This document shows positions 24,217 through 36,051 of a stretch of 64,000 nt of DNA, piece by piece. Source of the DNA: Adiantum capillus-veneris. Its lineage: Eukaryota > Streptophyta > Polypodiopsida > Polypodiales > Pteridaceae. Both the position numbers and the translations under genes were made by a program. Position 1 is the first letter of the stretch. Every line of letters begins with the position of its first letter. A model generated the notes under the pieces. It made no database searches and was not told the origin of the DNA. It saw nothing but the letters and a program-made list of their open reading frames with translations. The DNA lies in the NCBI GenBank assembly GCA_014529385.2, contig CM043962.1, forward strand, positions 40,958,598 to 41,022,597. Direction: 5' to 3'.

Positions 24217-25868
24217 ATGCTTAGAGTGGGGCTAAAATGGAATCCGAGGTCTTGCCCGTGGAGGAAGTCATCTTCAAGTTTTCAAAATTGCTTGCATAAA
24301 AAAGAAATGGCATTGAATGATGAAGTAGCTCCGACGGATGAAGGGGAAGGGACGACTTCACGACCTTCTAATGACTTTGTTATAAAGGGGGAGACTCTGG
24401 AAAGTGGTCCAACCCAGATGATTAGTTATGCTCTCTCAAAGGACAAGGTCCGCTTGGTGAAAGAAAAAGGGAAAGAGCCAGTCCAAACTACTTAAGGAAT
24501 CAATATCAAGGTGAAGATCCTCAAGGCAGGTGTGTCCGAGGGGCCGATTTGTACAAATGTGAACAAGGGAACAACATTGTTTGTTGCTCTCAGACCAGGC
24601 ATCTCATTCCCAAGCATTCTAAAGGGTCCAAATTCCAAGAATTGTGCTCAAGTCACATCTACAGAGGCATCAAGTGGGGGAGGCCAACAAAACTGAAAAA
24701 TGTTAAAGCTCAACTCAAACAAGAGCTTAAAGAAGTAGACAGACAATTAGAATGCGGCCCAAGCAGGAAAAAAATAACTTTCTCCCAAACAGAATGCAAT
24801 GGGCTTTTTGATGAAGGGCTAGCAGAACGAGCCTATAGTGCTCTAAAGAAGTCTCTATTTTGCAGCAAGTAGAGATGGTAGAGGTTATCACTGTCACAAT
24901 TCCACATGCACTTATCAAAAAGCAACTAGCCATGCAAACTAAGCTTACGCTCGTGTTTGGCTTCAGTGGGAGAGTCCCTTATAGATTTTAACTAATCCAA
25001 TGGATTCAAGGACCACAAATTCTTAGTCATGAGGGAGCAATTGAAAACACCACTTACCTAGCCAAGGGCTTCTACTCAGTTAGATTCAAAGAGGGCTTCG
25101 ATGTGTCAAAGATCCTGGATAAAGGCCCCCTGATATTTAACAAGACCACTATATGTGTGGTGCCATGGGAACCAATATATGACTCAGCAGAATCCCTCTA
25201 GGGGAACATCCTGTTTGGGTCAAGTTCACGAGTTTGCTTAGCTGGCTATGGGATAACATCAGGTTACTTGCTAATCATTGGGCACCCCCTTGTTTGTTGC
25301 TGACAAGAGAGGACTTGGTAGATCCTCTAACCAAGTTTGTATAGGTTGGAATATTTTTAAGTCACCACCAAAGGGTATGGTGATCAATGTGGGAGCTAGA
25401 CTTATTACGGTTCTACTCGATTTTGGGATGTACTTTGGGGTATGCTTTGAGTGTAACAAATTTGGATACTTTGCCAAGGATTGCCCCATGAAGGGTAATG
25501 AGAATTCAAATCCTTCAATGCAAGACTCCAGTGTAGGGCTCAGAAACCATGTCCCTATTGAGGATGCAGCTATGGAAGAGAAGGAGAAACAAATGAAGAG
25601 TAATGTAGGGGTAAAACTAGGACAGGAAAAAGAGGCTATGATGTGCGATAATGAAGCCACCAAATTGCAGGAGAAGTATGTGGAAAAGTGGAGTCTCACA
25701 CTACAAATCCCTGAAGGCCCTTGCCATGATAATTTGATTGTTTTTCATGCTTCTACACCTAAAATTATGACAGTATCAACTTCGTCGACTATGAAAGTCC
25801 CAAGACTAAAGAGGTTCAAAAGGGTGAAGGTAGTGGCAAGAGAATCCGTATCATTGAAGGATACATGA
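24217..25868 (+). pseudogene. LINE ORF1 (RNA-binding protein)
   Basis: Early segments (24217-24495, 24511-24696) precede a DUF4283-like region at about 24940-25270. That region shows YLAKGFYSVRF, then DKGPLIFNKTTICVVPWEP, as in plant L1 ORF1 proteins. It continues at 25278-25868 with ADKRGLGRSS and a zinc-knuckle-like CFECNKFGYFAKDC, in which the usual His is Tyr. Frame changes near 25000 and 25200 and stops at about 24490 and 25200 break it. This protein coats the LINE RNA in the family. Confidence 0.75.
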
Positions 25869-26250
25869 ACCTTGAAATGGAAAGTCCCCTCTCCCTTGCT
25901 CAACTTAAGGGAGGGACTTGTGTCCTCCTGGTCCACAACCCCTTCGAAGCACTTCAGGTGAAGGACCCCAGGTTGTTGGAGCCTCCTGACTCTCCTAGAT
26001 TTAGGGGTGCAAAAAATGGGGTAGGGATTGGATGTTTAGGAATTCATCCCTCTCTCCCAATGATGGAATTTCTAGCTATCCAATCATGGAGCATGAAGGA
26101 CTGAAGACCAGAAAGAAGCACGCCCTCTTTTGGGAAGAAGTTAGAAAGGATAAGGAAGTTAATTGCTGGGACATCCAAGAACATCATCTAGATGCTCGCA
26201 GCATAAGAAAATTGGCACTGGGAAAGAAGTTGGTGTTCTATGGATAGGGA

Positions 26251-26931
26251 GTGGACGGGTTTAGTGGCATCCTCTCTATTGTGGACAAGGACTTAGAGCC
26301 CAAAGTGGTCTTTAACCACGTCTCTGGGAGAGTCCTAGGAGTGAGAGTCATTTGGGCAGATCAACATATCACCATAGTTAACATATATGGCCCCTGCAAT
26401 GCCAATGATAGAGCTAAATTGTGGATGCACCTTAGGGATTTCACTATTGAAGGAGAGTGGTTACTGATAGGTGACTTCAACTTGGTGGAGAGGAACAAGG
26501 AAAGAGTAGGCTCAACCAATACTAAATGGTTGGGTCTCTGTGAGAAATGGGCTATGATGGACATGTGGGACGCCGGTCCTTGGAAAAGCACGTCGGACTT
26601 CAGATACACAAGCCTTCAGTATGCTCGTACGACTTCCCAACTTGACAAGTGTTACTGCTCTCACCAAGCTAATTGGATCCCGTCGCTTCTTGAGATGAAG
26701 GTGCTGACAACTAAGGGTCTATCAGACCATCTACCTCTACACATGAAACTCAAGAAAACCAAAGGGGAGGGGGAGGTCTTCAGAGGGAGTAAGAAGCTAC
26801 TAGTCACTAGGGCACACCTACTCAAAGACCCTCTATTTAGAAAGCTTGCCAAAAAATCTTTGAGTAAACTCAATAAGGATATTAATTTAGAAAACCCTAA
26901 AGCTTGGGACCTCTTTGCTCGAAATGTATGA
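26251..26931 (+). pseudogene. LINE ORF2 endonuclease domain
   Basis: A 226-codon open frame shows the endonuclease/exonuclease/phosphatase fold of L1 ORF2: ITIVNIYGPCN, the catalytic GDFNLVE (near 26467-26490) and the C-terminal SDHLPL (near 26722). The start of the domain is in broken frames upstream (about 25950-26240). It nicks target DNA in the family. It ends at a TGA before the RT. Confidence 0.85.
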
Positions 26932-28021
26932 AAAGCGATCAAAATCTCGGGCCCTCGGATAAAAAGGCATGGGAAGAACATTGGAAGTAGCACAAAGAGG
27001 AGGTTGCTCGTCTAACTTCCAAAAAATCTAATGGGTTGGCCTCCGAATAAGAACACAAAAGATGGCGAAAGCTAAAGAAAACTTAGCCGAGCAGTAGCTC
27101 GAGAAGGTCAGGAGGGCGAGATTGATATCCAAGGAGACCTTCCTTCGGTCCGAGGCTGCTAATCAAAATCAGTATTTAAGGCCTTGAAAATCAAGAAAAG
27201 TCGGAGCTCCGTCCACTCGCTCACCGATGAGGATGGGAATTCTACGCAAGACCAAGATGAAGTGGGTAGGATAATGCTTGATCATCTAAGCCAAATCATT
27301 GGCCAAGCAAAGACCCACTCTCAAGAAGTGGACAAAGGATGAGTGCTCGCTTGTGTTGCAGGCTCTTGGCAAGGAGAAGTCCCCTGGGTGGGATGGTCTA
27401 ACCACTAAATTCTTCAAAAAATTCTAGGATGACCTCAAGGCCCCAGTCACGTATATAGCTAACCAAGCTTTTTACAAAAGGGTCGTTGGATCTTGGTGTG
27501 AAAAGAGAGCTTATTAAGCCTATCCCAAAACAGGTTTGATGATCGTATCTTAAACATAGGCGTCCCATAACTATGATGTTTGTGGCATACAAAATCATTG
27601 CCAAGACTGTCCCTCTTACAATTTCTCCCCTTCTGGACAAAGCCATCTCCCTGCATCAGCATGGGTTTATCAAGAAAAGATCAATTTATGACAATATCTT
27701 GGCAGCAATGGTTGGCATTGAGAACGCGGCCTTCATGAAGCACGAGTGCATTTTTCTTCAACTAGACTTGGACAATGCATATGATAGGATTATTTGGTCC
27801 TTCATGGAAGATGTCATGAAATCACATGGCTTTGGGCCTTGCCTTTGTCAACGTATACACACTCTGGGTGTAGCCAGTCCAAGCTGAACTCCTATTCAAT
27901 GATAAAATTGTGGGCTCCTTTGAAGCCATAAGATCTATCAAGCAAGGATGCCCCTTGGCCCCTCTTCTCTTCACCATTGGGTTGCATCCTTTAATAACTA
28001 TGCTCAAAGTTGCTATTGCGC
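26932..28021 (+). pseudogene. LINE ORF2 RT, N-terminal part
   Basis: Contains KSPGWDG (near 27380), HGFIKKRSIYDNI and LQLDLDNAYDRI (motif A, near 27755-27790), then SIKQGCPLAPLLF (motif B, near 27930-27970). Several frameshifts and stops. The reading breaks off at 28021, where the LTR of the Ty3 element starts. Confidence 0.85.
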
Positions 28022-28846
28022 TGTCGTGCTGTGACACGTACATAGTGGGAACGCATGCTACAAGATCTATCTTGCATTTTTTTAGATACATAATTATATT
28101 TCCTATAGTGTACAAATACATATTTAAGTATAATAATAAACCTTCTATCTCATCCTATTATTTTTCTCAAGGGTAACATATCCTTACTTTACCATCAGAA
28201 AATACTATGGGAAAAGCATCAATAGCTCCGCCTCTTTAACTTGGGACAAAAAGCATTGATTCTTTATTTCTACTATTTCATTATCATCTCACACCCTAGC
28301 TAGATCCTATATCTAGGGTAAACTCCAATATATATATATTCTATGTATTTTTTATACTTTTCTTATATTTCTTTTTAAATAGCTACTAAGAGAGAATCAA
28401 ATCCTATTGGGACACTAGGTGGCATGATTTCAAAGATACACTTATTTTAATGCATTATTGCAAGCATGATTACAAAATTTTTTCAAGGAGCAATGCCATG
28501 CTTTCATATGGCATGAGGTGTCCTTTGGAATTAAATGAAAGTCTAGGCTAAGGAGACCACATGAAGATTTTTGCTGCCATAAATGGACCCTATTTTGATG
28601 ATTTTTTTACACAAGGTTCCAATCCGAATTGGAAAACGATTTTAAAATGAAAATCGTAGCTAATGAGCTGAAGTTTTTGCCCATATTTTTAATTTTTTAT
28701 TTGGAGCCACGGTTGAGGAGATATGATCAAAATATTGGACCCCAGTCTGCCCACATCATGCAGGGACAGCTCATTTCCAACTTTTCCAATTCCTGTTCAC
28801 ACTGGCTCCTCTCTTCTTGTGTAAACCCTTGTGGGTTCCCTTCACC

Positions 28847-28853
28847 TATAAAA
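28847..28853 (+). promoter_or_regulatory. TATA box in LTR of element G
   Basis: TATAAAA followed by GGGG in an otherwise TATA-poor region; the same site is at 36879-36885 in the 3' LTR. Transcription is expected to start about 30 bp downstream. Confidence 0.7.
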
Positions 28854-29409
28854 GGGGACCTCTTCTTCCTTGGAAAGAACTCAAGCATTCAAGCCATTGA
28901 TGAGAGGAATTCTCAAGGGAGTGAGTAGTAATGCCTAATTGTACTTAGCCATTAACATAAGCCCAAGACTACACTTTCTCCTAGAGGGAGACTAGCCATT
29001 CTTGCAACAAGCTAACCTTGGAAGATCAACTCTAATCAAAGAAGGTCTTGCACTTGGTGTATCAATCAAAGTGGAATTATCCACTCTTCTTCTCTCTCCA
29101 TCAATAATGGTGCCAAAGGGTTTGTCAAGTAAGATGTGTTCTACATTGATGTTTTCTTGATTTGTTGTTGGTTTCTTTTTCATCTCTAATCCAACATATA
29201 TATATATGTATCTAATCTCATATCCTAAAGAAAACCTATCTCTCTCATTCTTAGTAATTCATCCTCTCTGCAAATTCTAGGTTCTCTTTTCTACAGGTAC
29301 ATCTCTCCCCGCAGTATCCTTATTGCTTACGGGCAAGAATAGGGCTTGGGAGGGAAACTTCTCATCTCTTCACTTCTCTCATATCTACATTTCTCACATA
29401 CTATCCTAG

Positions 29410-29628
29410 ATGAATAACCCACATGATGATCATTTCTATCGCTTTCACTCTGTACAATCTATTAGAATTAACGTATGGATTAGCCGTAAAATACACTTTC
29501 AACAATGTATAGTGTTTCTCTTCGGCCCTGAAAGGCTCAATGAAATACTTCTATCACCGGATCCCATCATACTACCTCTCATAGACTATAATTTTTCTTT
29601 TGATGTAAGCGTAGTTATCTTGCTATGA
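29410..29628 (+). CDS. Small LTR-encoded ORF 1 of element G (unknown)
   Basis: 72 codons, ATG preceded directly by an in-frame TAG, so this start is fixed. I do not recognise the product. It is homologous to the next ORF: both share the pattern K..FQ..I..LFG..RLN.I..S..P.ILP.I.Y..S.DV, about 27 identical residues over 55. Of those identical residues about 15 use different synonymous codons, which argues for past selection on protein. The end of this ORF overlaps the next start in ATGA. The 3' LTR copy (from 37442) is broken by a TAA. Confidence 0.5.
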   Translation: MNNPHDDHFYRFHSVQSIRINVWISRKIHFQQCIVFLFGPERLNEILLSPDPIILPLIDYNFSFDVSVVILL

Positions 29629-29837
29629 ACCAAGAGGATTTGTACACACAATTAATCCCAATCACTAGACAAAATATATATATTATGGTAAGCACAAAAC
29701 TACAATTCCAAAGAACAATTCGTAGCCTATTTGGTCAGCCAAGATTGAATGCCATTAACTCATCCATTAACCCTTTCATATTACCCATGATACGATATGA
29801 CCATAGCCTTGATGTCTTCATCTTCGTATTGTTTTGA
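29625..29837 (+). CDS. Small LTR-encoded ORF 2 of element G (unknown)
   Basis: 70 codons, starting in the ATGA overlap with ORF 1 and ending in LF-TGA. It is the diverged homologue of ORF 1 and has no known domain that I can name. Hydrophobic residues are spread through the C-terminal half, but no clear signal peptide or membrane helix is visible. The 3' LTR copy has a TAA at its third codon (from CAA). It lies about 250 bp before the gag start, within the expected leader transcript. Confidence 0.5.
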   Translation: MNQEDLYTQLIPITRQNIYIMVSTKLQFQRTIRSLFGQPRLNAINSSINPFILPMIRYDHSLDVFIFVLF

Positions 29838-30091
29838 CATTCTCTTTTGCGTTCTTTCTTTGTGTGTGTGAATGCAAGAGAGAAAGAGTGAGTCTTCTTT
29901 GATTGCACTTCTTTCCAAACCCTAGTCTTCATGGCATCTATGGTTTAACTCCTTCATATAGTTTTTGTTGAGTTCTCTCACAAACTCTCACAGCCATAAG
30001 CCCGGTGCTTTCCTGCCAAGACCGCAAATTTCTCGACATATTTTAGGGGAACCCGACGCGAATCTGCTAGGGTGAGAGTTTGTGGGTAACC

Positions 30092-32467
30092 ATGGGTGAT
30101 CATGTTGACCAACAGGGTATGCATTTTGACCCAGCAACAATGCAAATGTTTCAAGCATTTGCAATGTTCATGCAACAACAACATGCTACTGAAATAAGGG
30201 AGATTTCAGCAACGAAGGCCATACAAGCGGTCGTCAACAGAATGGATCAGTTCAATGGCAAAGATGTAACCAAGTACTTACGCGAGTATGTGAAGGAGAT
30301 GGAGTTGCATCACGTGTCAGAAGGTGAGATGATTCAAAGCTTTGAGCTAGTGGTTGCTCCAAAAATTAGGGAGCATGTTAGGGCAATTAAAGATGGGCAT
30401 GGGAGAAATTGGGAAGAACTCAAAGTAGCTTTAAAGGAGGAATATTTCATGGAGAACTCGGAGAGAGTGACCAAAAGGACATTCTTAGAATGGGTAGTCA
30501 AGCCAAAGCAAGGACTATCAATAACAGAGCTACTTAGGGAATTTGAGCGGCGCTATGCACAACTCACTAGGACAGAAAGGGCCACACTAGATGCAGAGAA
30601 GACAGATCTTTTCTTACAAGCTGCAGGTAAAGAGTTTCAAAAAAATTTGGATCTTCTTCTTGAAGATAAAGATGCTGAGCAAGGACAAAAGACCGACTGG
30701 AATGAGGTTGAAGGTGCTGTCTCACTGCTTGCCAAATGACAAAGAAGAAGGGACAAGATGGTAGTAAACACTACAAGTCCTTCCACCTCAACTCCTGACA
30801 AAATGGTAAAGCCTACTTTTATCGCTCCTAAGTTTGATGAGTCCATGCTAAATGAGCTTGTGAAGGGAATGCGTGACTTGAAGGTGAAGCTTGCAAAGCT
30901 TGAAGAAAAAGGCCAACCATCAGGGCCACTTCCTAGGCAAAGACAACAACCCAAAGAAGGGTTTGTTAATAGATGTATTTGGTGTGATAGTACAGACCAT
31001 GTAAGAAGGGATTGTGATGATTTTAGTGATGCTTTGTCAAAAGATGTTGTCTTTTTTAAGGATGGTAAAATCCACTTAAGAGAGACAGGTCTACCCTTGA
31101 GAACTAACTTTGGGAAGGGGGGAATGCAAACCTTAGTTGAAGATATGGCAACCAAGCATGCCACCTCTTCAGTTGAGGCAGCTACTTATGGAGTAAAAAT
31201 TGAACATTTTTGTGATGAAGAGGTGAGTGACCATCATGGTCAAATTTGGCCAAATGTCATGCAATTAGCTAAAAAGGGAAAGCTGACAAAAGAGATTCTA
31301 CATGAAGCAGGTGATTGCATACGTCTAGAAACAGGATGGAATGATCCAGTGGACTCATTGTCAGTGCATGCCTACATTACAAAATGCCAACAAAATGAGG
31401 CAATTATAGAAGAGAAGCGCAGACGTGAGAATGCTGATGAAGGACCATCAAAAAGAGCTTCTAGAAGTGGGGGAAGAAGCGACTCGATGCCTTCTCAAAC
31501 ACCCTCAACACAAGGAGCATCTCCACCTGAAGTACTCATGGAGGAGTCTACAACAGGAAAGAAGAAAGAGCCAACGAAAGGTAAGACAAAAGGCCTAACT
31601 TATAAACTACAATCTGATATTGAGGTTGCTACAGATTTAAAGAAAGTCTTGGAGGAAAGGATCTTTAATAGCAAGATTGAGTTTACTCTGGGAGAAGTTC
31701 TTGGCATTGCAAAGCGTGAATTCCATGAGGACATCATTGACATCATCAAGAGAAAGAGGCAAACCCTTGCTGAAGTTTCTCGTCCACAGGTTGAAGGGGA
31801 AACCTCAAAGACACAAGGGATGCAACTGCAAAATAAGGAGAATGATGGAGCTGTGGTAGGATGCTACCAATCTAGTGGGAGAGTGAAGCAAGTGTATTTC
31901 TCAAATGATGATGAAGAAGTTGAAGATATTCCTAGGAGTTACTATTCACGAAGTCATTGGGCAGGGGCTACTACAGAAACTTTGGTCAAGGTAGGTGATC
32001 TTGAAGAGCCATTTGTTGCCTTGATTGACCATGGTTCAGAAAGAAACATAATGTCAAAGAGTCTCTACAACAAGTGCAAATGGCCAATGGACACAGATCA
32101 TGGTTGGATGGTAAAAGTGGCAAACAATTCATCCGGTGAATTGTATGCAGCATGTCCAGGTGTGAAGGTGACAATAGGTGATGTAAGGATCAACCAAAAC
32201 TTCTTTGTACAGGATACATCTTCATATCATCTCATCCTTGGACAACCCTACATTGTGGGAGTTCGAATGGAAACAAAGGTTATGGACGATGGTTCAGCAT
32301 ATGCTAGAATACGTAGCAAAGATGGTAAACGAGCTGTCCAATTTCTCACAGTCTGTGTAAACCATGAAAGAAATCGTGACAACCTCAGAGAACATCCTCT
32401 ACCAAAGGTAAGCAAAGAGTTTCATGATCATAGAGAAATGATGGGTTTTGGCCAAGTACCATTGTAA
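30092..32467 (+). pseudogene. Element G gag and protease
   Basis: ATG at 30092 (MGDHVDQQG). The gag core spans 30200-30730 (EYVKEMELHH, LEWVVKPKQGLS). TGA at 30737-30739 interrupts, and the frame reopens at once. A zinc knuckle CIWCDSTDHVRRDC (30974-31015) is followed by a TNFGKGGM block typical of a plant Ty3 lineage. A long acidic/basic spacer leads to the protease with ALIDHGSERN (near 32018-32047) and LILGQPYI. DHGS replaces the usual D-S/T-G, a known variant of this lineage. The frame stops at 32465-32467 before the RT. Confidence 0.88.
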
Positions 32468-32535
32468 AGCGGGATTGCAGTGGTACAGAAAGAAAAAGGG
32501 TCTCGCTTGATAAAAAAATAGGTGAAACTTTCTCG

Positions 32536-32865
32536 ATGAGCTCCTTGGTAACAAGGAATGGATCAGTATGTTTTACAAAACTTGAAGATTTGAAGAGATA
32601 TGAGAGGCAATATGTGTATAATGTAAAAATAGGCATGAAAAAGAGTGGGTTGCTAAAGCCTACTGAAAATGTTTTGGGTTTGTGTGAACAAGTTTCTTTT
32701 GTAGATACTATGGGTGAGCTTGATGCTATAATGAGGTCTAGTTTGCATCTTGAAAATGAAGTTGTGGAAGTTTGCTCTATGGAAATGTATCAAGTAATAG
32801 AAGCCTTTAAAGAAAGCCAAACAGTTGGCCCAGAAGTCCATGTTGAAACTAAATACAAAGTGTAG
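32536..32865 (+). pseudogene. Element G protease-RT spacer
   Basis: A 109-codon segment in another frame between protease and RT, with no recognised domain. It fits as a linker of the same polyprotein after frameshifts on both sides (near 32460-32530 and 32866). Confidence 0.5.
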
Positions 32866-32873
32866 CAAAGAAG

Positions 32874-34766
32874 GTGAAACCAGTAGCTTCACCCTTACCA
32901 CCCAACAACAAGGAAAAGATTGAACAGGCTTCTTTACAACCAAGTTTGCGGAATCCTAAAAAGATCGGGCATACCTTCACAAAGGAGTCCTTTCAAGATT
33001 TGCAGATTGGTTGCGAGGAGTTTCTAACACAGGAGGAGACAAAGTGCTTCAAAGAAATGCTTTCAAAGCATGGTAAGGCTTTTGCATTTGAGCCACATGA
33101 GATAGGATGTGTTGATCCTTATATTGTAGCTCCTATGGTAATTTTCACAATACCTCATGTGCCTTGGAATCTGCGGCCTATTCCGGTTCCAAAGGCTCAT
33201 TTGCCAAAGTTAGTAGAGCTACTGAATGAGAAAATCAAAATGGGAATCTTGGAGCCTTCTTGTGCTCCATACTCAAACAGGTGGTTCACAGTTCCAAAGA
33301 AGAATGGTTCTCTACGCTTCATCCAAGATATGCAACCAGTATACAAGGTGACAATTAGAAATGTAGGTACAGGTCCAATTGTGGATGAATTTGCAGAGGC
33401 GTTTGCAGGGAGGGAAATCTACTCAATGGGAGATCTCTACTCAGGGTATGATCAATTTCAGCTTGCAATCGAAAGCAGAGACTTGACAACCATGAGGACA
33501 CCTTTGGGTTTGGTAAGGATATGTACCTTGCCACAGGGAGCAACCAACTCGGTTGCACATATGATGAATGGGATGAATAAGGTCTTACGTGACTTTATTC
33601 CTCAAATCACAATGCCTTTCATTGATGATTTGCCTATCAAAGGATGTGAAGAAAGTGACAAAGATGAAGCTTTGGATCTCAAGGGATGTCGCAGGTTTGT
33701 GGTAAATCACATAAATGATTGTGATAATATTTTGTCTAGGTTGGAAGAAGTGAATCTTACATTGTCAGGGAAAAAGTCTATGTTTGGTGTCAAAGAAGTG
33801 CTCATTGTGGGGCACATGTGCGGGCCATATGGTAGGAAACCTTGTCCATCAAAGGTAGATGCCATCCAAAGAATGAAAGAAACATGCACTAGCATCACTG
33901 AGGTTAGAAGGTTTCTGGGAGCATGTGTCTTCTATGTTATTTGGATTCCACATTATGCACATGTAGCCGATCCTCTTTATCAGCTGCTTAGAAAGAATCA
34001 AAAGTTTAAATGGACAGAAGCACATGTAAAATCCATGAAAAAGCTAAAGGAGTTACTCCAGTCAGCAACTACTTTGAGAAAGGTAGACTATGAGTGTCAA
34101 AGGCCAGTGATTGTGACAGTAGATACCAGTCCTACAGGGATTGGATGGGCAATAGGGCAAGATGACAAAGAAGGACACAGGTATGTGGTAAGATTTGGAG
34201 CAAAGGTCCTAAGTGCTCGCCAAAGAAACTATCCACAGATAAAGAGAGAGTTATGGGGTATGGTTACAGCCTTGAAAAGTGGGAAAGAGTACCTAATTGG
34301 TGCATGTGTGGTTGCAGAAACAGATTGTCTACCACTTCTTGGGATGATTACAAGCTGCTCAACACCAGACATTGCTATGTTGCGGTGGATTGCCTACATT
34401 AAGTCCTTAAATCCCGAGTTTAAGCACATTGCAGGTAAAGACAATACAGTGGCAGATATGCTATCAAGGGCAAGGTATGAAGATGAGTCACAAATGATTG
34501 ATGAGGGAGATGATGTAGGCACAAAATTCTATTCTATCTCTCATGTCAAAGGTAACAATGTCTGCATGACTAATTCACTTGAATTGTTCTTGAAAGATCT
34601 TTATGAAGGTGATTGGCTTTCTATTGGAAGGTACTTGAGTACTCTAACAAAACAGGATGAGTGGTCTGAACAAGAATTCAAGAGGATACGCAAGAAAGCA
34701 TATGGGTACTTTTTGAGGGATGGTTACTTGTGGAAGCATCCTAAACAAAAGGGTGCTACACCATAA
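32874..34766 (+). pseudogene. Element G reverse transcriptase and RNase H
   Basis: Ty3 RT: WFTVPKKNGSLRFIQD, motif A SMGDLYSGYDQF, LPQGATNS, and the catalytic FIDD (near 33618-33630) with Phe in place of Tyr. RNase H follows with TVDTSPTGIGWAIGQ (near 34110-34155), RQRNYPQIKREL and a final KHIAGKDNTVADMLSR. A TAA at 34764-34766 separates it from the integrase, which continues in the same frame. Confidence 0.92.
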
Positions 34767-34802
34767 CGGGTTATATGTAAAAAAGAGACTCAAGTAAAGC
34801 TC

Positions 34803-35993
34803 ATGCAAGAGTTTCATGAGAGTCTATGGGCTGGACACAGGGGTGTGTGGGCAACCTTCTCCAAGTTGAAAGAAAAATACTGGTGGAAGGGTATGTATAA
34901 AGATGTATCTCAGTTTGTAGAGTCATGTGTAACTTGTCAAATGTATTCAAATGTTCGACATCGTGATGGATTGCACCCTACATATCCACTAGCCATGCAC
35001 TATAAATGGGTTGTGGATCTAGTCACGATGCCTTTAGGACTCTGGCAGATGAGATACTTGGTTCTTGCACGAGAGGACCTAACTAACCAGGTTGAAGGAA
35101 GAGCATTAAGAGCTAAGACCACAGAAGCTGTGTGCAAATTCCTTCTTGATGAGGTGATTTGCCGTTATGGTTGTGTGGGAAAAATCACTGCAGATCGAGG
35201 TGAACTGGATGCCGAAGAAGCAAGGGAGTTCTTTTCTAGATTAGGGATCAAGCTTTCTCTTACTACAGCTTACAACCCTGAAGGCAATGGAAAGAGTGAA
35301 AGAGGGCATCCTCCTATCATCAAAGCTTTGGCCAAGGCTTGCGAAGGAAGAGTTGGTGAGTGGCCAAAATTGTTACCATATGCTTTATGGGCTGATCGTA
35401 CAACACATAGCTCAGTAACTCGCTACATGCCTGCGGAGCTAATGCATGGTCAAAAGCCAATGATGCCGATTGAGGATACATTTCCCACATGGAATGTACT
35501 ACCTTGGCAAGAGGGGCTTAGTAGGGAAGATCTCCTTGCACTGCGTATAAGGCAGCTAGAGAGAAGACCTAGAGACATTGAAGCTGCAAAAGAACGACTC
35601 AAAAATGCAAGGTTGAAAAACAAGGACTATTTTGATAAGCGACATCGACTCAGGAGCAAAGCAATTGACAAAGGTGACTGGGTTTTAGTGTATGATAGTA
35701 GCCTTGATAACCAGCACACAGTCATGCGTAAGTTCTCAAAAAGATGGTTTGGATCGTATGTTGTAAAGCATGTGCATGAAAATGCTACTTACAGCTTGTC
35801 TGAACTAGATGGTACAGAAGTAAAGATTCCCATTGCAGAAAAAAGGATTAAAATGTTTAAGAGAAGAGGAGACAATGATCTAGAAGATATTGATGAGGAA
35901 GAAGAGAAAAACACAGGTGAAGATCAAAGTGAACATGAAGCTCTGGAATCATCCAGTGAAGAAGAAGACAAGGAAGATGTACAAGAGGTCTAA
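34803..35993 (+). pseudogene. Element G integrase
   Basis: In frame with the preceding RT/RNase H. The HHCC zinc domain is H-E-S-L-W-A-G-H ... CVTC (about 34812-34945). The DDE core is WVVDLVTM, ITADRGEL and NPEGNGKSERG. After the core there is a GDWVLVYDS region and an acidic tail rich in Glu and Asp. I see no chromodomain. The stop at 35991-35993 is 58 bp before the 3' LTR. Confidence 0.92.
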
Positions 35994-36051
35994 TCTTACA
36001 AAGAGACAATGTGGCACATACCGGAGGATGTGCAGGTTTAGAGGGAGTGGA

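Larger units (their letters stand above)
24201..28021 (+). mobile_element. L1-like LINE, 5' part
   Basis: Non-LTR retrotransposon with ORF1, an apurinic-type endonuclease and an RT in the usual order on the plus strand. It is cut at 28021 inside the RT by a Ty3 insertion, and its RT continues at 38071. Frames are broken many times. The exact 5' end is not defined. Confidence 0.85.
28022..30038 (+). repeat. 5' LTR of element G
   Basis: 2017 bp. It includes a TATA box at 28847-28853, so about 1.16 kb of the LTR should be transcribed ahead of gag. Two small overlapping ORFs lie in that part. Confidence 0.94.

Noticed and set aside
28629-28928. 99-codon ORF in the LTR of element G, repeated at 36661
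   Set aside because: It runs across the TATA box and predicted transcription start, has no homologue in the window apart from the duplicated LTR, and shows no domain.
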